A DNA stretch of 64,000 nt from Guadua angustifolia. Lineage: Eukaryota; Streptophyta; Magnoliopsida; Poales; Poaceae. The DNA lies in assembly GCA_036346375.1 (NCBI GenBank), contig CM070515.1, forward strand, positions 14,840,423 through 14,904,422, read 5' to 3'. Below, in pieces: positions 1-11,862 of the stretch (position 1 is the first letter of the stretch; each line of letters starts with the position of its first letter). Below the pieces are notes generated by a model. That model was not told the origin of the DNA. It did not search any database and worked only from the letters and a program-made list of their open reading frames with translations. A program made the position numbers and the translations under genes.

Positions 1-2481
1 ATATCCAACGCACGTTGTTTTTTACGCTTAAACCTCCCACCTCACCCTCTATCTCTTCTCTTTACGCCTCGAATTTCTTTGGACACCTCCGCCAAAAATG
101 ATCATTGGATATAGATTGGGTGCTCCAGATTGTTTGATTGCACGTTTACACATATATATGAGTGATTGCACATGATATAACCCTTAAAAAAAACAATTAT
201 GTTTCTGTTCAACCGTGGTTAGATTTTTTTGACGCTTTCCCGCTGGATTTTCAGATGGCCAATTGATCATCCATTCTTCAAGATCATGTTCTAGTGGTTG
301 TTCCTAATCTAGATGCGTGTTCTCATTCTGTTCAAATGCAGCTACATCCTTACACCTAACATTATTATGATGAAAAATTCAGAAATCGCCGGTGATGCTG
401 CTGGTGCTGGATTGTCGGGCTGACGCTTAATCCGTTGCTGGATATGGGACTGTGCTGCGTGGGCAGAACAGAAAGTCAGAAATTCCTCTATTCCCTAAGT
501 GATGTATGCCTTCTGTTGCTGCAACCAAAAACTTTGTATTGAAACGGGATCGATCTTGATGCTCAAATATCGTGCTTGCTTGTTGCGTCTCTTGGCTGGA
601 GAGCGATCCGTGCCGTTCAGCTCCATGCCTCCATGGTACAGGTTTGCTCACCTGGAATCAGCGGCCGAGCCGGACGACTTTGCCTCGCCACCTGCGGCCT
701 GCCGAGCCGGATGACTACGGGAGAATTCCCTTGTGGCGCTTCTTACTCCTTGGTCCGGCCGCGCCGGCGTGCAGTGCCCACCTGCCTTCGCCGGGCCGCG
801 CACACGAGGCATGAGCCCGCGGCGCTCTGGCTGTGCGGGAAATCCGCCGCCTCGGGCTAACCGGCCGCGCGGTCTTCTTGTTTGGGACGACGGTTGGCCA
901 CTGCCGTGCCTCGGCCTGCCACGCTCCACCGGTGCGGATAAATCTCCCTACGCGCCGGGGCCGCAAGCACTCCCCGGCGAGCTGCCGAGGCCGGGGCCGC
1001 ATTTCGACGCCCACCTTCCGGCCCACGGCTGGACGGCGGTTTGTCCCACCGTTCAACAGCCCATGGTCGGTCGAGATAGCGGGGCGCTGTGGCTTATGGG
1101 GTGACGAAGGAACGGCCAAGTTTTCTTTTTTCTTTCTTTTATTTTTTCTTATTTTTATTTTGCTGCAGTTTTTTTTACGGATGCCGTAGTAGGTCCTATT
1201 TTTTCCTATTATTTTTTCGCCATCGTTTTATTAATATTTTTAATTTTCGTTCAACTAGTTGCTTGTATTAGTTCCATTAGTATTTTTATTTGTTTTACTA
1301 TAGACTTTTAATTGTTTCGCAATCGCTCGCGCTTGATTTATTTCACTATTTTTTTTTCTTGTGAGCACTATTAATGAACTTTTGAAACATCATTGATGAA
1401 CCGTTGGGACATTGAAACCATATATAAATGCATGGAATATTGGTCTATCACCCGTTATGACCTAACACGTGGAACACCGACAATGAATTGTTCTAACATT
1501 GTCGATAAACCATTAATAAACCATTAAAACCAAACTCGTGAAACATTAGTCTATACCCTATCATAACTTAATGTGTGGAACATCATCATGAACCGATGAA
1601 AAATTGAAACCAAATGTGTTAAACAGTTCATTTCATCCACTGCAATATCTGGTACCCACCCAATTCATTCCCCTACACAAATTCAAAAGTTGCGTGCTCA
1701 AACATCATCAATTAACTAATGAAACATTGAGAAGTAATGTATAGAACATTTTATTTATAAACTAAAATATATACTTAATCATATTATCTAGTAAGTCTAA
1801 ATATATACAAATAGATATCGTTGCGAGGGACACGGTGATTCAAATGACTCATCAATCAAACCCTTGTTTAAAAGTCACGATCAGTTGAATTTTTAGATTA
1901 AAAAATCTACGACCGACCTACTATTGCAAGAGGACAGATCCATGTCATTGCAAAGATCACGTGCAGGCCGTGGGACCACAACTTAAGCAGTCATCCGTAG
2001 TCCGTCCGATCATCTTTCGAAAATATTGTATAGTTTTCCTAACGCACGAAAACACTGTAGCAAGCACTGTTTATTGGTCAGACCGTCCGCTGCTTTTATC
2101 AAATGATCCATATTTACAGATACAGCTTAAGTTACCATACTAGTAAGGGCCGTAGACCATCTGTTTCTTTTCGCAAAAGGTTCCCGGCAATCTCGCGACA
2201 AATCTTCACCAGATTTTTAACCACTTGCTGTCCAACTCCTGACCAAACGCTCGTTACGCTAGCTCCCTCCGGCGACAGGCGAGTGAAAGGAAACAAACAA
2301 CTAGTATACCTCACGCTGCAGCAGCAGGCAGCGTTCGCTTCCAACACACGGAAAGGAGGAAGAGGCCGTGGTGATTCGTGACTCATGGCTTCACCGCCAC
2401 GCCATCGATCGGTCACCAGCATAAGTGCATAACACACATGTGATTATGCGAATACGTCAGCATGCAAGTAAATATAAGACT
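1..2481. other. Unassigned intergenic DNA with a GC-rich block
   Basis: I recognise no gene here. About 430-1110 is strikingly GC-rich against AT-rich flanks and has overlapping open frames on both strands with no family resemblance, as expected of GC-rich non-coding DNA or an old exon or promoter fragment. About 1120-1360 is T-rich. About 1370-1660 holds loosely repeated phrases of the type GAACCATT / GAAACATT that look like a decayed tandem repeat. From 1700 to 2481 I see nothing. Confidence 0.5.
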
Positions 2482-3311
2482 TAGAGATGGTAATTAGGTG
2501 GGTATCTTCAAATACGACTACCGTTCATCTAAACTAGAAAATCAAAATCGTGCCGTCTACCTGAACCTACTAGACTTTTCAAGCACGAAGCCGTGCCTAC
2601 GCCCGAACTCGATGGGTACTCGAAATCCGATAGGTACCAATGGTATGCCATTCCCAGACTAGAGTCTTTACTACAAATTCAATCTATTCACTATATGATG
2701 AAACATTCACATAAAAGCAGTAACAAATGGAAATAAAAACAGTTAACGTTGCCAATCATCCAAGATTTAACTTAATACCTATCCATTAACAACAGGCAAA
2801 AGGTTCCATAATATAATATTATGAGTGCATATATGTAATAAGCATGAAAAAGCTATGCAAAGTAAGTTGATGCATTAATCAAAGCATGCTGATAGGCATG
2901 CTGGTTTTTTCAAATGAGTACAGACACACACATTATGACAAAGCACTATGACACAAGAGAATATCATAAAGAAGATTAGGCGATTACTGATTACAGACAC
3001 ACATATATGATTGGCATGCTGGTTTGTTTCAAATGAGTACAGAAGTCACCACTAAAGCTAAACCATTTATCGTAGTTTGACTAGGTAACTGGAAATATTA
3101 AGCTGAGTGAAAAAATTGATCCAATCTCTCATTTTAATTTCAAAACTTTATGCAATCATGTTACAAACAATAGGAGAAATAACAAACTGTAGCTGCAAGT
3201 TTCAAAGAGGGTTCTATGCCAACAGCAGCACTATTTACTCAATGGTCTGGGCACGCGAAGCCAGCACAAGAATCCCTTGGTCGGTCTACGAGATTGTGAA
3301 ACCAAGAAGGG

Positions 3312-3841
3312 CAGTGGCGTAGCTAGGATTTTAATCATAGGTGGTCCAGCTTAACTTTTTTTAACAATATAAGTGCAGCATACCAACATTTAAATAAAAA
3401 AATACCAAACACAATATGATCAAATAAAAAGCTTTAACAACCATCTAGCATCTTAAAATAAAAGGTATTAAATCTGTAGCTTACATACCTATAATGATAG
3501 TTTAAGAAGAATACACTGCTAGTTCTTTTTGTCAGGCCTACGCTTCCTAATGGCCATAAAAGTGCTGATAATATCATCTTCACTTACTTGTAAGAAAATT
3601 TCTCGCTCAACAAAAGTGACAAGACAATCATCCAAAAGACTATCTCTCATCTTATTTCTCAATTTATTTTTGACAAAGGTCATTGCGGAAGACGAAAGAA
3701 CGATGCCGAGACGATCGCGCGTACAGGAGTCGGCTGAGGAAGTCCTACGATTTTTTTCCCTACAGAAAAATACCTAAAGGCTAATGGGCTGGGCCAGGGT
3801 GGTCCGTGGCCCACCGGGACCACCCTGTAGCTCCGCCCCTG
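3312..3841. mobile_element. Nested 530-bp hAT element with perfect 8-bp target duplication
   Basis: The termini are CAGTGGCGTAGCTAGG (left) and, inverted from the right, CAGGGGCGGAGCTACAGG, the CAGNGGCGNAGCTA terminus common in plant hAT elements. The octamer AAGAAGGG occurs immediately outside both ends (3304-3311 and 3842-3849) with no mismatch. An open frame at 3529-3777 on the plus strand (82 codons) shows no conserved transposase motif, so I regard it as filler or a decayed remnant. The perfect duplication suggests a more recent insertion than the enclosing hAT. Confidence 0.88.
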
Positions 3842-3889
3842 AAGAAGGGGAGCAGCCGGGGAGGACGGATCAAACGAGAAGGAACCAAG

Positions 3890-4490
3890 GCTGGTCGGAT
3901 CGAGAGGATACACCGGTCGTCGAGCTACTACCTATCTTCGTCGGCGGCGTCGGGGCAGGGTGGGCCGAGCGGGACGACAGGGACGATGGACGCGGCTAAG
4001 GAACCGCACGGCGCGAATCGAGAGGATGCACTGATCGTCAAGCTACTACCTGTCTTCGTCGGTGGCGGCGGCATTGGGGCCGGTGGGCCGAGCAAGACGG
4101 CGGGGACGATGGACACAACCAAGAAGGAGCCGCGCGGTGCCGGATTGAGAGGATGCACTAGTCATCGAGCTAGTACCTGTCTTCGTCGACTGTGGCAGCA
4201 CCAAGCGGGACAGCGAGGACAATGGACGCGGCCAAGGAACCACACGGCCCTGAATTGAGAGGATGCACTAGTCGTCAAGCTACTACCTGTCTTCGGTGGC
4301 GGCGGCGGTGGCATCGGGGCCGGGTGGGCCGAGCAGGACGGCGGGGACAATGGACACAACCAAGAAGGAGCCGTGCAGTGCAGATTGAGAGGATGCACTA
4401 GTCATCGAGCTACTACCTATCTTCGTCAGTTGTGGCAGCGCCAAGCGGGACAGCGGGGACGATGGATGCGGCCAAGAAGGAGCCGCTCAA
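3890..4490. repeat. GC-rich minisatellite, about five ~120-bp units
   Basis: A recognisable anchor (GAGAGGATGCAC followed by GTC and CTACTACCTNTCTTCG) recurs at about 3899, 4017, 4143, 4254 and 4383, giving spacings of 118, 126, 111 and 129 bp. Alternate units resemble each other most closely (those starting near 4017 and 4254 share a GGTGGCGGCGG stretch), indicating a ~240-bp dimeric higher-order unit. Open frames across it on both strands reflect GC-rich repetition and are not genes. Confidence 0.85.
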
Positions 4491-4984
4491 CACCTCCCAC
4501 ACCAACCTCGCGCACACCCTCGTTCGAGAATAGGCATGTCCGGTGTTGCAGCCGGCAGTCGGTCGGGCAACTGGCGGCGGGGTGCAGTAAGGGTTTGCGT
4601 AGCCACAGGAGTGTGGAGAAAGGGATTGCGGAAATGGGGAATCAACAAATGGGGTATTGGGCTTTGTGGCTTTGCAGTTTCCACAGGCGTGTGGGGAATG
4701 GGTGATGGGGACATGGGGTTTGCGGCTTTGTTGTGGACCTATGCAAAACTAACTGACTGAGTCAAAGAGTAGAGTTAGGGTTTTGTGTATATCTAAAAAG
4801 TAGGGCCCATATGTCATAGAATATCAATGTATACAAATTGGTACCCACACCCATCTCATGACCTTATCGAGTAACTAAATCCGAAAATCCATAGGTCTGA
4901 AGTGCCACCCGTGCCCACTCTTATCGGGTCAAGTACTTGCAGGTACCCAAACCCATGGATAAAACTGCCAGCCCTAATAAGCTT

Positions 4985-5066
4985 TAGTGATCAGTAGTAG
5001 TAATAACTTTGTTCTACCACTGTCAAAATCACCTGCCATGCTAAGATGCTCCATGCCTCCATGTTA
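4985..5066. other. Short spacer between hAT and MITE
   Basis: AT-rich spacer without recognisable features. Confidence 0.4.
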
Positions 5067-5111
5067 GGGCATATACAATAAGGCTATCTCAGCTTATTTC
5101 TAGTTTGTACA

Positions 5112-5809
5112 TGTCGACGATCGGGATCGCCGGACCGCAGAAGTAAAGAGGGGTAAGTCGTGTATGCGGGACCCAAAACGAGCTTCACTCACCGAAGGAA
5201 TACGTTTACTACTTCGTTGGTCGGGATGAGAGGAAAAAGGGCAGGACACAGAGAATTATACTGGTTCGAGCCCCTGTTAAGGTAAAAGCTCTACTCCAGT
5301 CTTGCCCTGAGGCGAGGAATTTCACTATGCTTGAGTACAATTGTTCGCTCTCTAGCTTGAGCTCTAGTGAATTTTATGTTGGTGGTGTTTATTGCCTTGT
5401 TGCCAGAATTGTCTGTCCCTAGCGTATTCGCCTCAAGGGGTTTTATACCTCCCGCCGTTACTGTAAAATTCGGGAGAGATTCCTGAGTAGTGGCACGATC
5501 GTCATCAAGGTGGGTTGTAACCGTCCCGGATCTGACGCCCATGTCTGCCTTAACTCCGGAATTCAAGGTCTTGGTAACTGCCGAGTAAATGCACGTCCTG
5601 GGCCCCGGACTAAACTTCCCCGAGTGAGAGCTGAATCCGCGCCCTCAAGCTCGAGGTCGCGCGGGAGTTGAATCCTTGCCCCCCCCAAGCTCGAGGTCGT
5701 GCGGGAGCCGCACAACCCAGGTCGCGGTCAGAGACTTTATGGCTCAACCCCGAGCTGGGGGCCCTGTTGACCATGTGTTGACCTGCTAGAGATTTCTCTG
5801 TCCCCGACA
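5112..5809 (-). repeat. 3' LTR of the gypsy element (698 bp)
   Basis: This is the left LTR on the plus strand and hence the 3' LTR relative to gag-pol. It starts TGTCGACG and ends CCCCGACA, a short TGTCG/CGACA inverted terminus. Just outside it, at 5810-5825, the minus strand is G-rich (GCCTTGGGGGCTAGC), the expected place for a polypurine tract. Confidence 0.92.
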
Positions 5810-6111
5810 GCTAGCCCCCAAGGCTCAAGGTTGTGTCAAGCACTTGGGACGACCTCGAGCCTCACGATGAGGGGACGGTCTTCTGGTCACCCCGAGCTCA
5901 AGGTCGAGATCGGGTGGAAACCAACGAAAGGGCTCCAGCATCGTTACACCTGGCGCCCCTTGGACTTCGAAATCCTGGTACGAACATGATCGGGCAGTCG
6001 AACCGCTTGTAATGCCTCGATTCTGCCGCTCAATCCTTAATTACGCCTGTCGAATCGCCTCCGGCATGCCTTTTGAGATGCCTTAACCTCCAGTCGGCAA
6101 CGAACAGGGCT

Positions 6112-6118
6112 TATAAAA
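6112..6118 (+). promoter_or_regulatory. TATA box of the antisense gene
   Basis: TATAAAA lies 111 bases upstream of the ATG at 6229, within CTTATAAAACCC. Its position is normal for a plant promoter with a short leader. It faces opposite to the retroelement's gag-pol transcription. Confidence 0.65.
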
Positions 6119-6228
6119 CCCGAGCCAGCAGCAACCTTGAAAAAAACTCCCGCCCTTCCTTAGCTTTTGTCTTCCAACCTTCTATTCGAGCCCTTCTTCT
6201 TCCTTCGACCAAACACCAAACGCCCGCC

Positions 6229-9062
6229 ATGGCCAAGCTTGGGAAGAGTTCCCTATCAGCGACGAGGATGAAGGAGCTTGAAAGCCTAGAGTTGCTGGAC
6301 CCAGCGACATGGCGGCTGCCAGGTGGAGAGACTGAGCCGCAGCCAAGGGACGACGAGCTCATCAACATCGAGCATTACATGCTCTTTGGTCTACGGACGC
6401 GGGAAAGCGACTTCCTGGCGGCAGTTCTCACCCAATGCGAGATTGAACTTATCAATCTGGTGCCAAATTCTATCCTCCTCCTTTCCATCTTCTCCCATCT
6501 ATGCGAGGGGTTCCTCGGGATCCTTCCCTCCCCCTCTCTTTTCTTTCGATTCTTTTCCTTATTCCGCACCGAGAAGGACCCCGTGGTCGGATGCTTCTAC
6601 TTTTGGCTGCAGGCAAGGCTTCCTTGGTCCTTCCCCAAAATATGCTTTCGGGACTCCCTCGGCCCGTAGACCGAGCGGTGGTTCTATTTGAAGAGGGGTG
6701 AAGACGGCATTTGGCGTCTGGCGGAACCCCATCACCGACAAGAGGCGACCGGGAGGCGACGACACCGAGGCCAACCAGAGGCCATCGCCGCCATCCATAT
6801 CTGCGCTTCTGTGGCAACCTCACGAGCGAGCCATCGCCAATGACTTCCTGCGGGGTCGGGTGTTCCCTTTGCGAAAGAGGGAGCACCCATTCTATGAGAT
6901 CAAAGGCCACGATGACCTTACCAGCGAAAAAACATCTGGTAAGCCCTCCTACTCCGAAATTTGCTTGAGGTTGATCTTTGGATTTCTTTGATGACCTTGT
7001 CCTCCCAGCAGCACCAAAGGAATCCTGGATCGCGGCCAGGATGACCAAGATGTTCGGGAAGGCGGCACACGACTACACGATCGACGACCCCGTCCCGAAG
7101 AATGTGCTGCGCGGGAGCACCGAGGTAAGTCACCTTGAGCGAGGACTTAGATCTTGAATACTTAGGGCTTTTTCTAATCTTTTGAATGCACCCACAGGAC
7201 AACGAAGAGCTGTTCCGGACAACGAAGAGGATGCTGCCGTTGCCTAGAGCAAACAAGGGCAAAAAGGCGGGCAAGAGGTTACCCCCGGACGGAGCAGGCG
7301 GCAGGGGTTCGAAGAAACAACACCTCGAATGGGGCAACCGTGCAATGGTAAGTTTTCCCATGGTCGAGCCCCCAGGTTCTTCCCCGTGCCTCTTCATTCT
7401 CTGACATATCTTTCTTCCTGCAGCAGCAAAGAGCTGCGGCCGTCGCCAGGACTTCAAGCCCTCAGACGACCTAAGGGCCCTGTCTTCAGAGCCCCAGGTC
7501 TTCTGCCATGGGTGACCCGGAGCCACCGCGGGCTCCGAGGTCTCCAGCTCGAGGCACCCAAAGAAGGAATGCCCCCTCACCCTCAGGGCACCGAGGTCCT
7601 CGCCAGCCCCCTGCGAAGCGGAAGCTATTGACTCAGGTACGCCTCCATCCTTTCAACCGCATAATCTCCTTTTACCTTTAGCTTAGTGGTCGCTTCTTGT
7701 CGCAGACTTTGAGCACCTGAGCTCAAAACTTGCCCATCTTGACAATCGTTGTTGTCCAGGGCGAGTCCGAGTCCGAGAAGGAGGAAGAAGCCTCCTACGA
7801 GCTGGTGCCCCACCGGTAGGCGAGCCAGAGCCGTGCCCCCATGGGCCCACAAAGTTGGGTCGTGGCCGGAGAGTCCGAGCAAGGGCTTGACGACCCGGTC
7901 GAGGACGAGATTTCGCCCACGGCCAACGAAGATGACGCTGACGTCACCGTGGCCACCGGCGATGCGGCCGCCAAGGTCATTGCGGAGGATGACGCCCAGG
8001 ACGCCTCAGCCATAGAGGCTGAGGCTACCCAAGCCGTGCCTGCTGCGGTCGTCCCGACCATCGCGGTCGAGGTGGACCTGGCCGTCGAGATCGACCACGT
8101 TTTGGTTGGGGCCAGCGTGGAAGGTCGTGCCGAAGACCGGGCCTAGACCTTCACGGTAGAGGGAACTGGAGATGCTCCGACCATGGAGGTCGAGGCCGAT
8201 CTAGTTGTCGGAACTGAGCCCGGGGGCAGGTCGAGCCCCCCGGGGGAGATAGCTCGAGACGAGGTCGCCACCGGCGGAGTGTCTGAAGATCTTCGCCGAG
8301 CAACCCAAATAGAGGCCGAGGGCCGCACTGCCCGAGGCGTTGAGCAAGCAGTCAGATTGAACCTCACCGCGCGCACTTCGAGGGCCGACTTAGCTAGGTA
8401 CAAAGCTTCCTCCTGTTCTGGTTGAATCTTAGTTCGAGTCTTTTTTTTTGACAAAGACTGTGTTTCTTCCGAATTCCACAGGCCATCGAGCTCGTCGTCC
8501 AAGGGCTGCAAGGTCTTCAAACGCATTTTGATGCACTGAAAATCTTTCTCGACTTGGTGGTGGAGCGAGAGGAGCAGCGGTTCAGGCTCATAGAGACCTT
8601 GGTAGTCGAGCAAGAGGAGGCCGGGCGCAAGGCGGCGGCCCACTCTGCTGAGCTTACTGCCCTCCGCCAGACAATGAAGGCGCTCGAGGCCACCCACGCA
8701 TCCAAACTCAACCAGGCCATCAACACCAAACGCGACCATGCATACAAGGCCGTGGAGGAGGAGCTTGTGCGGCCGCCTTCGAGCCGGGTTTAACGAGCCA
8801 AGGCGGAGGAGATGATGAAGACGGCTGCAGACCAAGCGGCCGTCCCAACGAAGGCCTCCATCGAGCTCGAGGCTAAAGTCGCCGAGCTCGAGGAGAAGTT
8901 GGGGCGGGCAACCAGGACAGTGAAGAACGCCCTGGCCCAACTCTAGGACGAACGAAGCCGCAGCCGAAGCCCTTCATCTCCAAGGCGAACTGTTGGCCTT
9001 AAGGGTTAAGGTCGTCGAGCTTGAGCAAGAAAAACTTGCCCGTGACATGGCCGACCTATAGT
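6229..9062 (+). pseudogene. Spliced antisense gene of the gypsy element ('putative gypsy type transposon' family, PF04195-like)
   Basis: The first exon opens at an ATG in a strong context (CCCGCCATGGCC). The N-terminal part carries the family hallmarks: EHYMLFGLRTRESDF, then LVPNSILLLSIFSHLCEGFLG. I recognise this as the plant Transposase_28-type domain, whose biochemical function is unknown. A TAG at 6667-6669 interrupts the frame, which resumes in phase with TERWFYLKR. Downstream, five GT-AG introns can be proposed: 6939-7008, 7125-7197, 7348-7423, 7637-7759 and 8398-8481. The last exon encodes a Glu/Ala/Leu-rich, coiled-coil-like segment (about 8490-8940). Further in-frame stops occur near 8143, 8791 and 8944. 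Transcription would run against gag-pol. I infer a once-functional gene now decayed. Confidence 0.7.
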
Positions 9063-9110
9063 TAGGGTTAGGCTTGACATCTTGTAAATTGTAAGGTAAA
9101 AGATTAATGA

Positions 9111-9116
9111 AATAAA
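9111..9116 (+). terminator. Poly(A) signal AATAAA for the antisense gene
   Basis: AATAAA sits about 50 bases past the last plausible stop (about 9060) in an AT-rich stretch (GATTAATGAAATAAAG). This is the right place for 3'-end formation of the plus-strand gene. Confidence 0.5.
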
Positions 9117-9690
9117 GTTATTTTGTCGAAACGAGCTTGCATCTCTGTTTGCTTCCCTTCTTTACTCTTTTGCCGCATACTTAGCTTGTTTCTGAGGTGG
9201 TGTACCTTCGTGCAGCCCCCGTTGTGACCAAGGTCGAGCAACGCCGGCCTTGGGCGCAAGTGTAGAAACCTGCAAAGCTACGACCACAAGGGAAACTGCT
9301 TAGCACAACACAGGCGTATGAGAAGAGACTTAGCTCCGAAAGTATTAAGATCGTTTTTAGATTAGATCCACGAATCCCGACCGCAATACAAGTTTGTTCG
9401 ACGGTCCCAAATGTGGACATGGTTTGAACCTTGGCGCAGGGGGAGCTGGGATGCGAAGAGTTTCGGCTTACAAGTAGTTCGACCCCCGAGGGCGAATTTT
9501 AAGTTCACAACATTTGGGCCCAGATTCGAAGCACTCATATGTAGGTCAGATTCAGAAAAGATCACAGACTTAAGCCTAGTACGAGATATGAAATAAAGAA
9601 AGAAAGAACCCAAAGACCAATATAGCAAGTGGATAATCAACTTTATTGAAATTTGAGTCAAAGGTGTTACACATAGAATTTACGAAGTTG
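9117..9690. other. Convergent spacer between antisense gene and integrase
   Basis: About 570 bp lie between the 3' ends of two convergent genes, the antisense gene ending from the left and integrase from the right. Short open frames are present on both strands but none is recognisable. Confidence 0.4.
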
Positions 9691-10812
9691 ATCAATGTTC
9701 CACGAGCTCGAGAGCTCTTTGCCATTGGGCATCACTAACCGGTAAGCCCCCGTGCGATTTATTGAAACAACTCTATAGGGGCCCTCCCACCGCGAGGATA
9801 ACTTGTTGGTGTTGGACGAGTCCTGAATTCGTCTTAGGGCTAGGTCCCCAACAAGGAGCTCCCTAGGTCGTACCGATCAAGACGCATGTCTGCGAAGAGC
9901 TTGCGGTGTCTGTTGATCGTAGCGTAAAGGACATCTTACTTCTTTTGCCAGGGTAAGGTCAAGGGATCGTTCTTGCTCGAAATCGACCAAGCTGACTCTA
10001 GCAGAGCCCAGCGTGACCTCCAGAGGCAGGATAGCTTCGGTACCGAATACAAGCCAGAAAGGTGTGGACCCTATTGCTCGGCTGACCGTGGTACGAATAG
10101 ACCATAAGACGGTGGGAAGTTCGTCCACCCAGGTCTTACCGTGTCGTTCGAGCTCATCTGATACTCGTTTCTTGACGCCTTGAACGATCTGTCCGTTGGC
10201 GCGTTCTGCTACTCCATTGCTTTGTAGATGGCTTACCGAAGCGTAACATACTTTGGTGCCAATGTCCTCGCAATACTCCTGAAACAGTTCACTGGTAAAC
10301 TGCTACCCATTGTCAGTAATAATTCTGCATGGAACCCCATACCTGGTGACCACGAACAAGCGGAAGAACCTGACAGCCGCACGAGCTGTAATGATCGAAA
10401 CAGGTTCGGCCTCGATCCACTTAGTGAAGGTGTCGATGGCGACGAACAAGAATTTCTTCCCCCCGATCGCTTGAGGGAAAGGGCCGAGGATATCCAGTCC
10501 CCACGTCGAGAAGGGCTAAGCGAGTGGGATGGTCTAGAGTGCATAAGTAGGTTGATGCGACTTCCGAGCATGAAATTGGCAGGCTCGACAGGCGCGGACG
10601 ATGTTGCAAGCTTCCTGAAGCACCGTCGGCCAATAGAACCTCATACGGAAGGCCTTACCGACCATCGTCCTGAAAGAAGAATGTGCTCCACAGAGACCCG
10701 AGTGGATGTCGTTTAACAGGTATTTACCTTCCTTCGTGGTGATGCATTTCGTCAGGACTCCAGAAACATTCCGATGATAAAGTTTACCATCTACGAGCTT
10801 GTATGAACTCAC
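9690..10812 (-). pseudogene. Ty3/gypsy integrase remnant
   Basis: Integrase inserts retroelement cDNA into the genome. The N-terminal HHCC zinc-binding module is visible at 10812-10534 (HSGLCGAH, then CRACQFHARK). The catalytic core lies in several frames between about 10630 and 10230 (for example a VVTRYGVP segment). The C-terminal part at 10128-9877 holds IGSTPFWLVFGTEAILPLE, typical of the end of the core. Several frameshifts prevent a continuous reading, so the enzyme is inactive as given. It follows RNase H directly, as in all Ty3/gypsy pol genes. Confidence 0.88.
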
Positions 10813-10890
10813 CCGACGCTTGATCCTGCTCCTCTCGGTTGGATCGGACGGAAGTTCACCCTATGCTAGAAAGTTATGGATTGGCTCAGC

Positions 10891-11364
10891 TCATGAGGGA
10901 ATACCTTCGATGAGGACGACCAAGACCTCCTGGTCGAAAATTGAAGGCGACGTCAAGGTCTCCAGGATGATGTCTGGAGGAACTTCATCGTCGGACGACC
11001 CGAGCTTGGAGAGAAAATCGGCGCTGGAGTTGTCCTTTCTAGGCACATGCTTGATTTCCAGGTTTTGGAACCACTTCTCCATCTTACGCACTTCGGCGAG
11101 GTACTTGGTCATGGAATCCTCCGAGCATTGATAGCCTTTGTTGAATTGGTTGACGACGAGCTGGGAGTCGCCCTTGACGATCAACCGACGCACACCCAAT
11201 GCCTTACAAGCCCGAAGTCCCGCCAGTAGAGCTTCATATTCTGCTACATTATTAGTTGCTGGAAATCCAAAACGAACCACATACCTCAGTTTATCACCCT
11301 GCGAGGTGAGAATAAGGATTCCAGCCCCCGAGCGCTTGAAGGATCTAGAGCCATCAAAGTACAT
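10891..11364 (-). pseudogene. RNase H domain of gypsy pol
   Basis: RNase H degrades the RNA strand during reverse transcription. The 157-codon open stretch begins with the first-aspartate motif MYFDGSRSFKRSGAG. It continues with NNVAEYEALLAGL (catalytic Glu), VKGDSQLVVNQ (second Asp) and HVPRKDNSSADFLSKL (histidine and last Asp). All the usual catalytic positions can therefore be seen. This is the least damaged domain of the element, but it is cut off from RT and integrase by frame changes. Confidence 0.9.
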
Positions 11365-11862
11365 GACCCAGGGTTTTTCCTCCTCGATCTCAAACTCGGG
11401 ATCCGGCTACGATGTCTGTTCGACCACAAAGTCAGCAAGCACCTGCGACTTGATAGCCGTGCGCGCCACAAACTGGATGTCAAACACAGCCAGCTCCATG
11501 GCCCACTTAGCAATGTGACCTACAACCTCTGGATTCCTTAGGATTTCCCCGAGTGGGAAGTTGCTCGGGACGATCACGGAGTGAGCCTGGAAATAATGCC
11601 GAAGCTTGCGCGAAGCCATGAGGAGGGCGTACAGCAACTTCTGGACCTAGGGGTAGCGCTCCTTTGGACCATGAAGAACTTCGCTGACGTAGTAGATCGG
11701 GTGCTGCCGTGCATCCCGCTCGCCCACCAAGATGGCGCTGACAACTTGGGTGGTGGCCGCGAGGTAAAGCAACAATTTTTCGCCCTACTGTGGAGTCGTG
11801 AGCAATTGTGGACTTGAAAGTTATACCTTTAGCTCGTCGAAGGATTGCTGTGCCTTGGGCGT

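Larger units (their letters stand above)
2482..4976. mobile_element. hAT-superfamily element, non-autonomous, hosting a nested hAT
   Basis: The left end reads TAGAGATGG and the right end CCAGCCCTA. The inverted right end, TAGGGCTGG, pairs with the left in 7 of 9 positions, and the resemblance continues inward (left GGTGGGTATC, right inverted GGTTTGGGTACC). The flanking octamers are ATAAGACT (2474-2481) and ATAAGCTT (4977-4984), 6 of 8 identical, consistent with an aged 8-bp hAT target duplication. No transposase is visible. The interior is AT-rich sequence plus a second hAT element and a minisatellite. The alternative is a chance match of common grass terminal sequences. Confidence 0.65.

Noticed and set aside
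427..1119. Overlapping open frames on both strands in the GC-rich block
   Set aside because: They lack any family motif, and frames open on both strands are expected in GC-rich DNA. No credible gene.
3784..4705. Long open frames across the minisatellite
   Set aside because: They are open because the repeat is GC-rich; frames on both strands are open and none has a recognisable domain.
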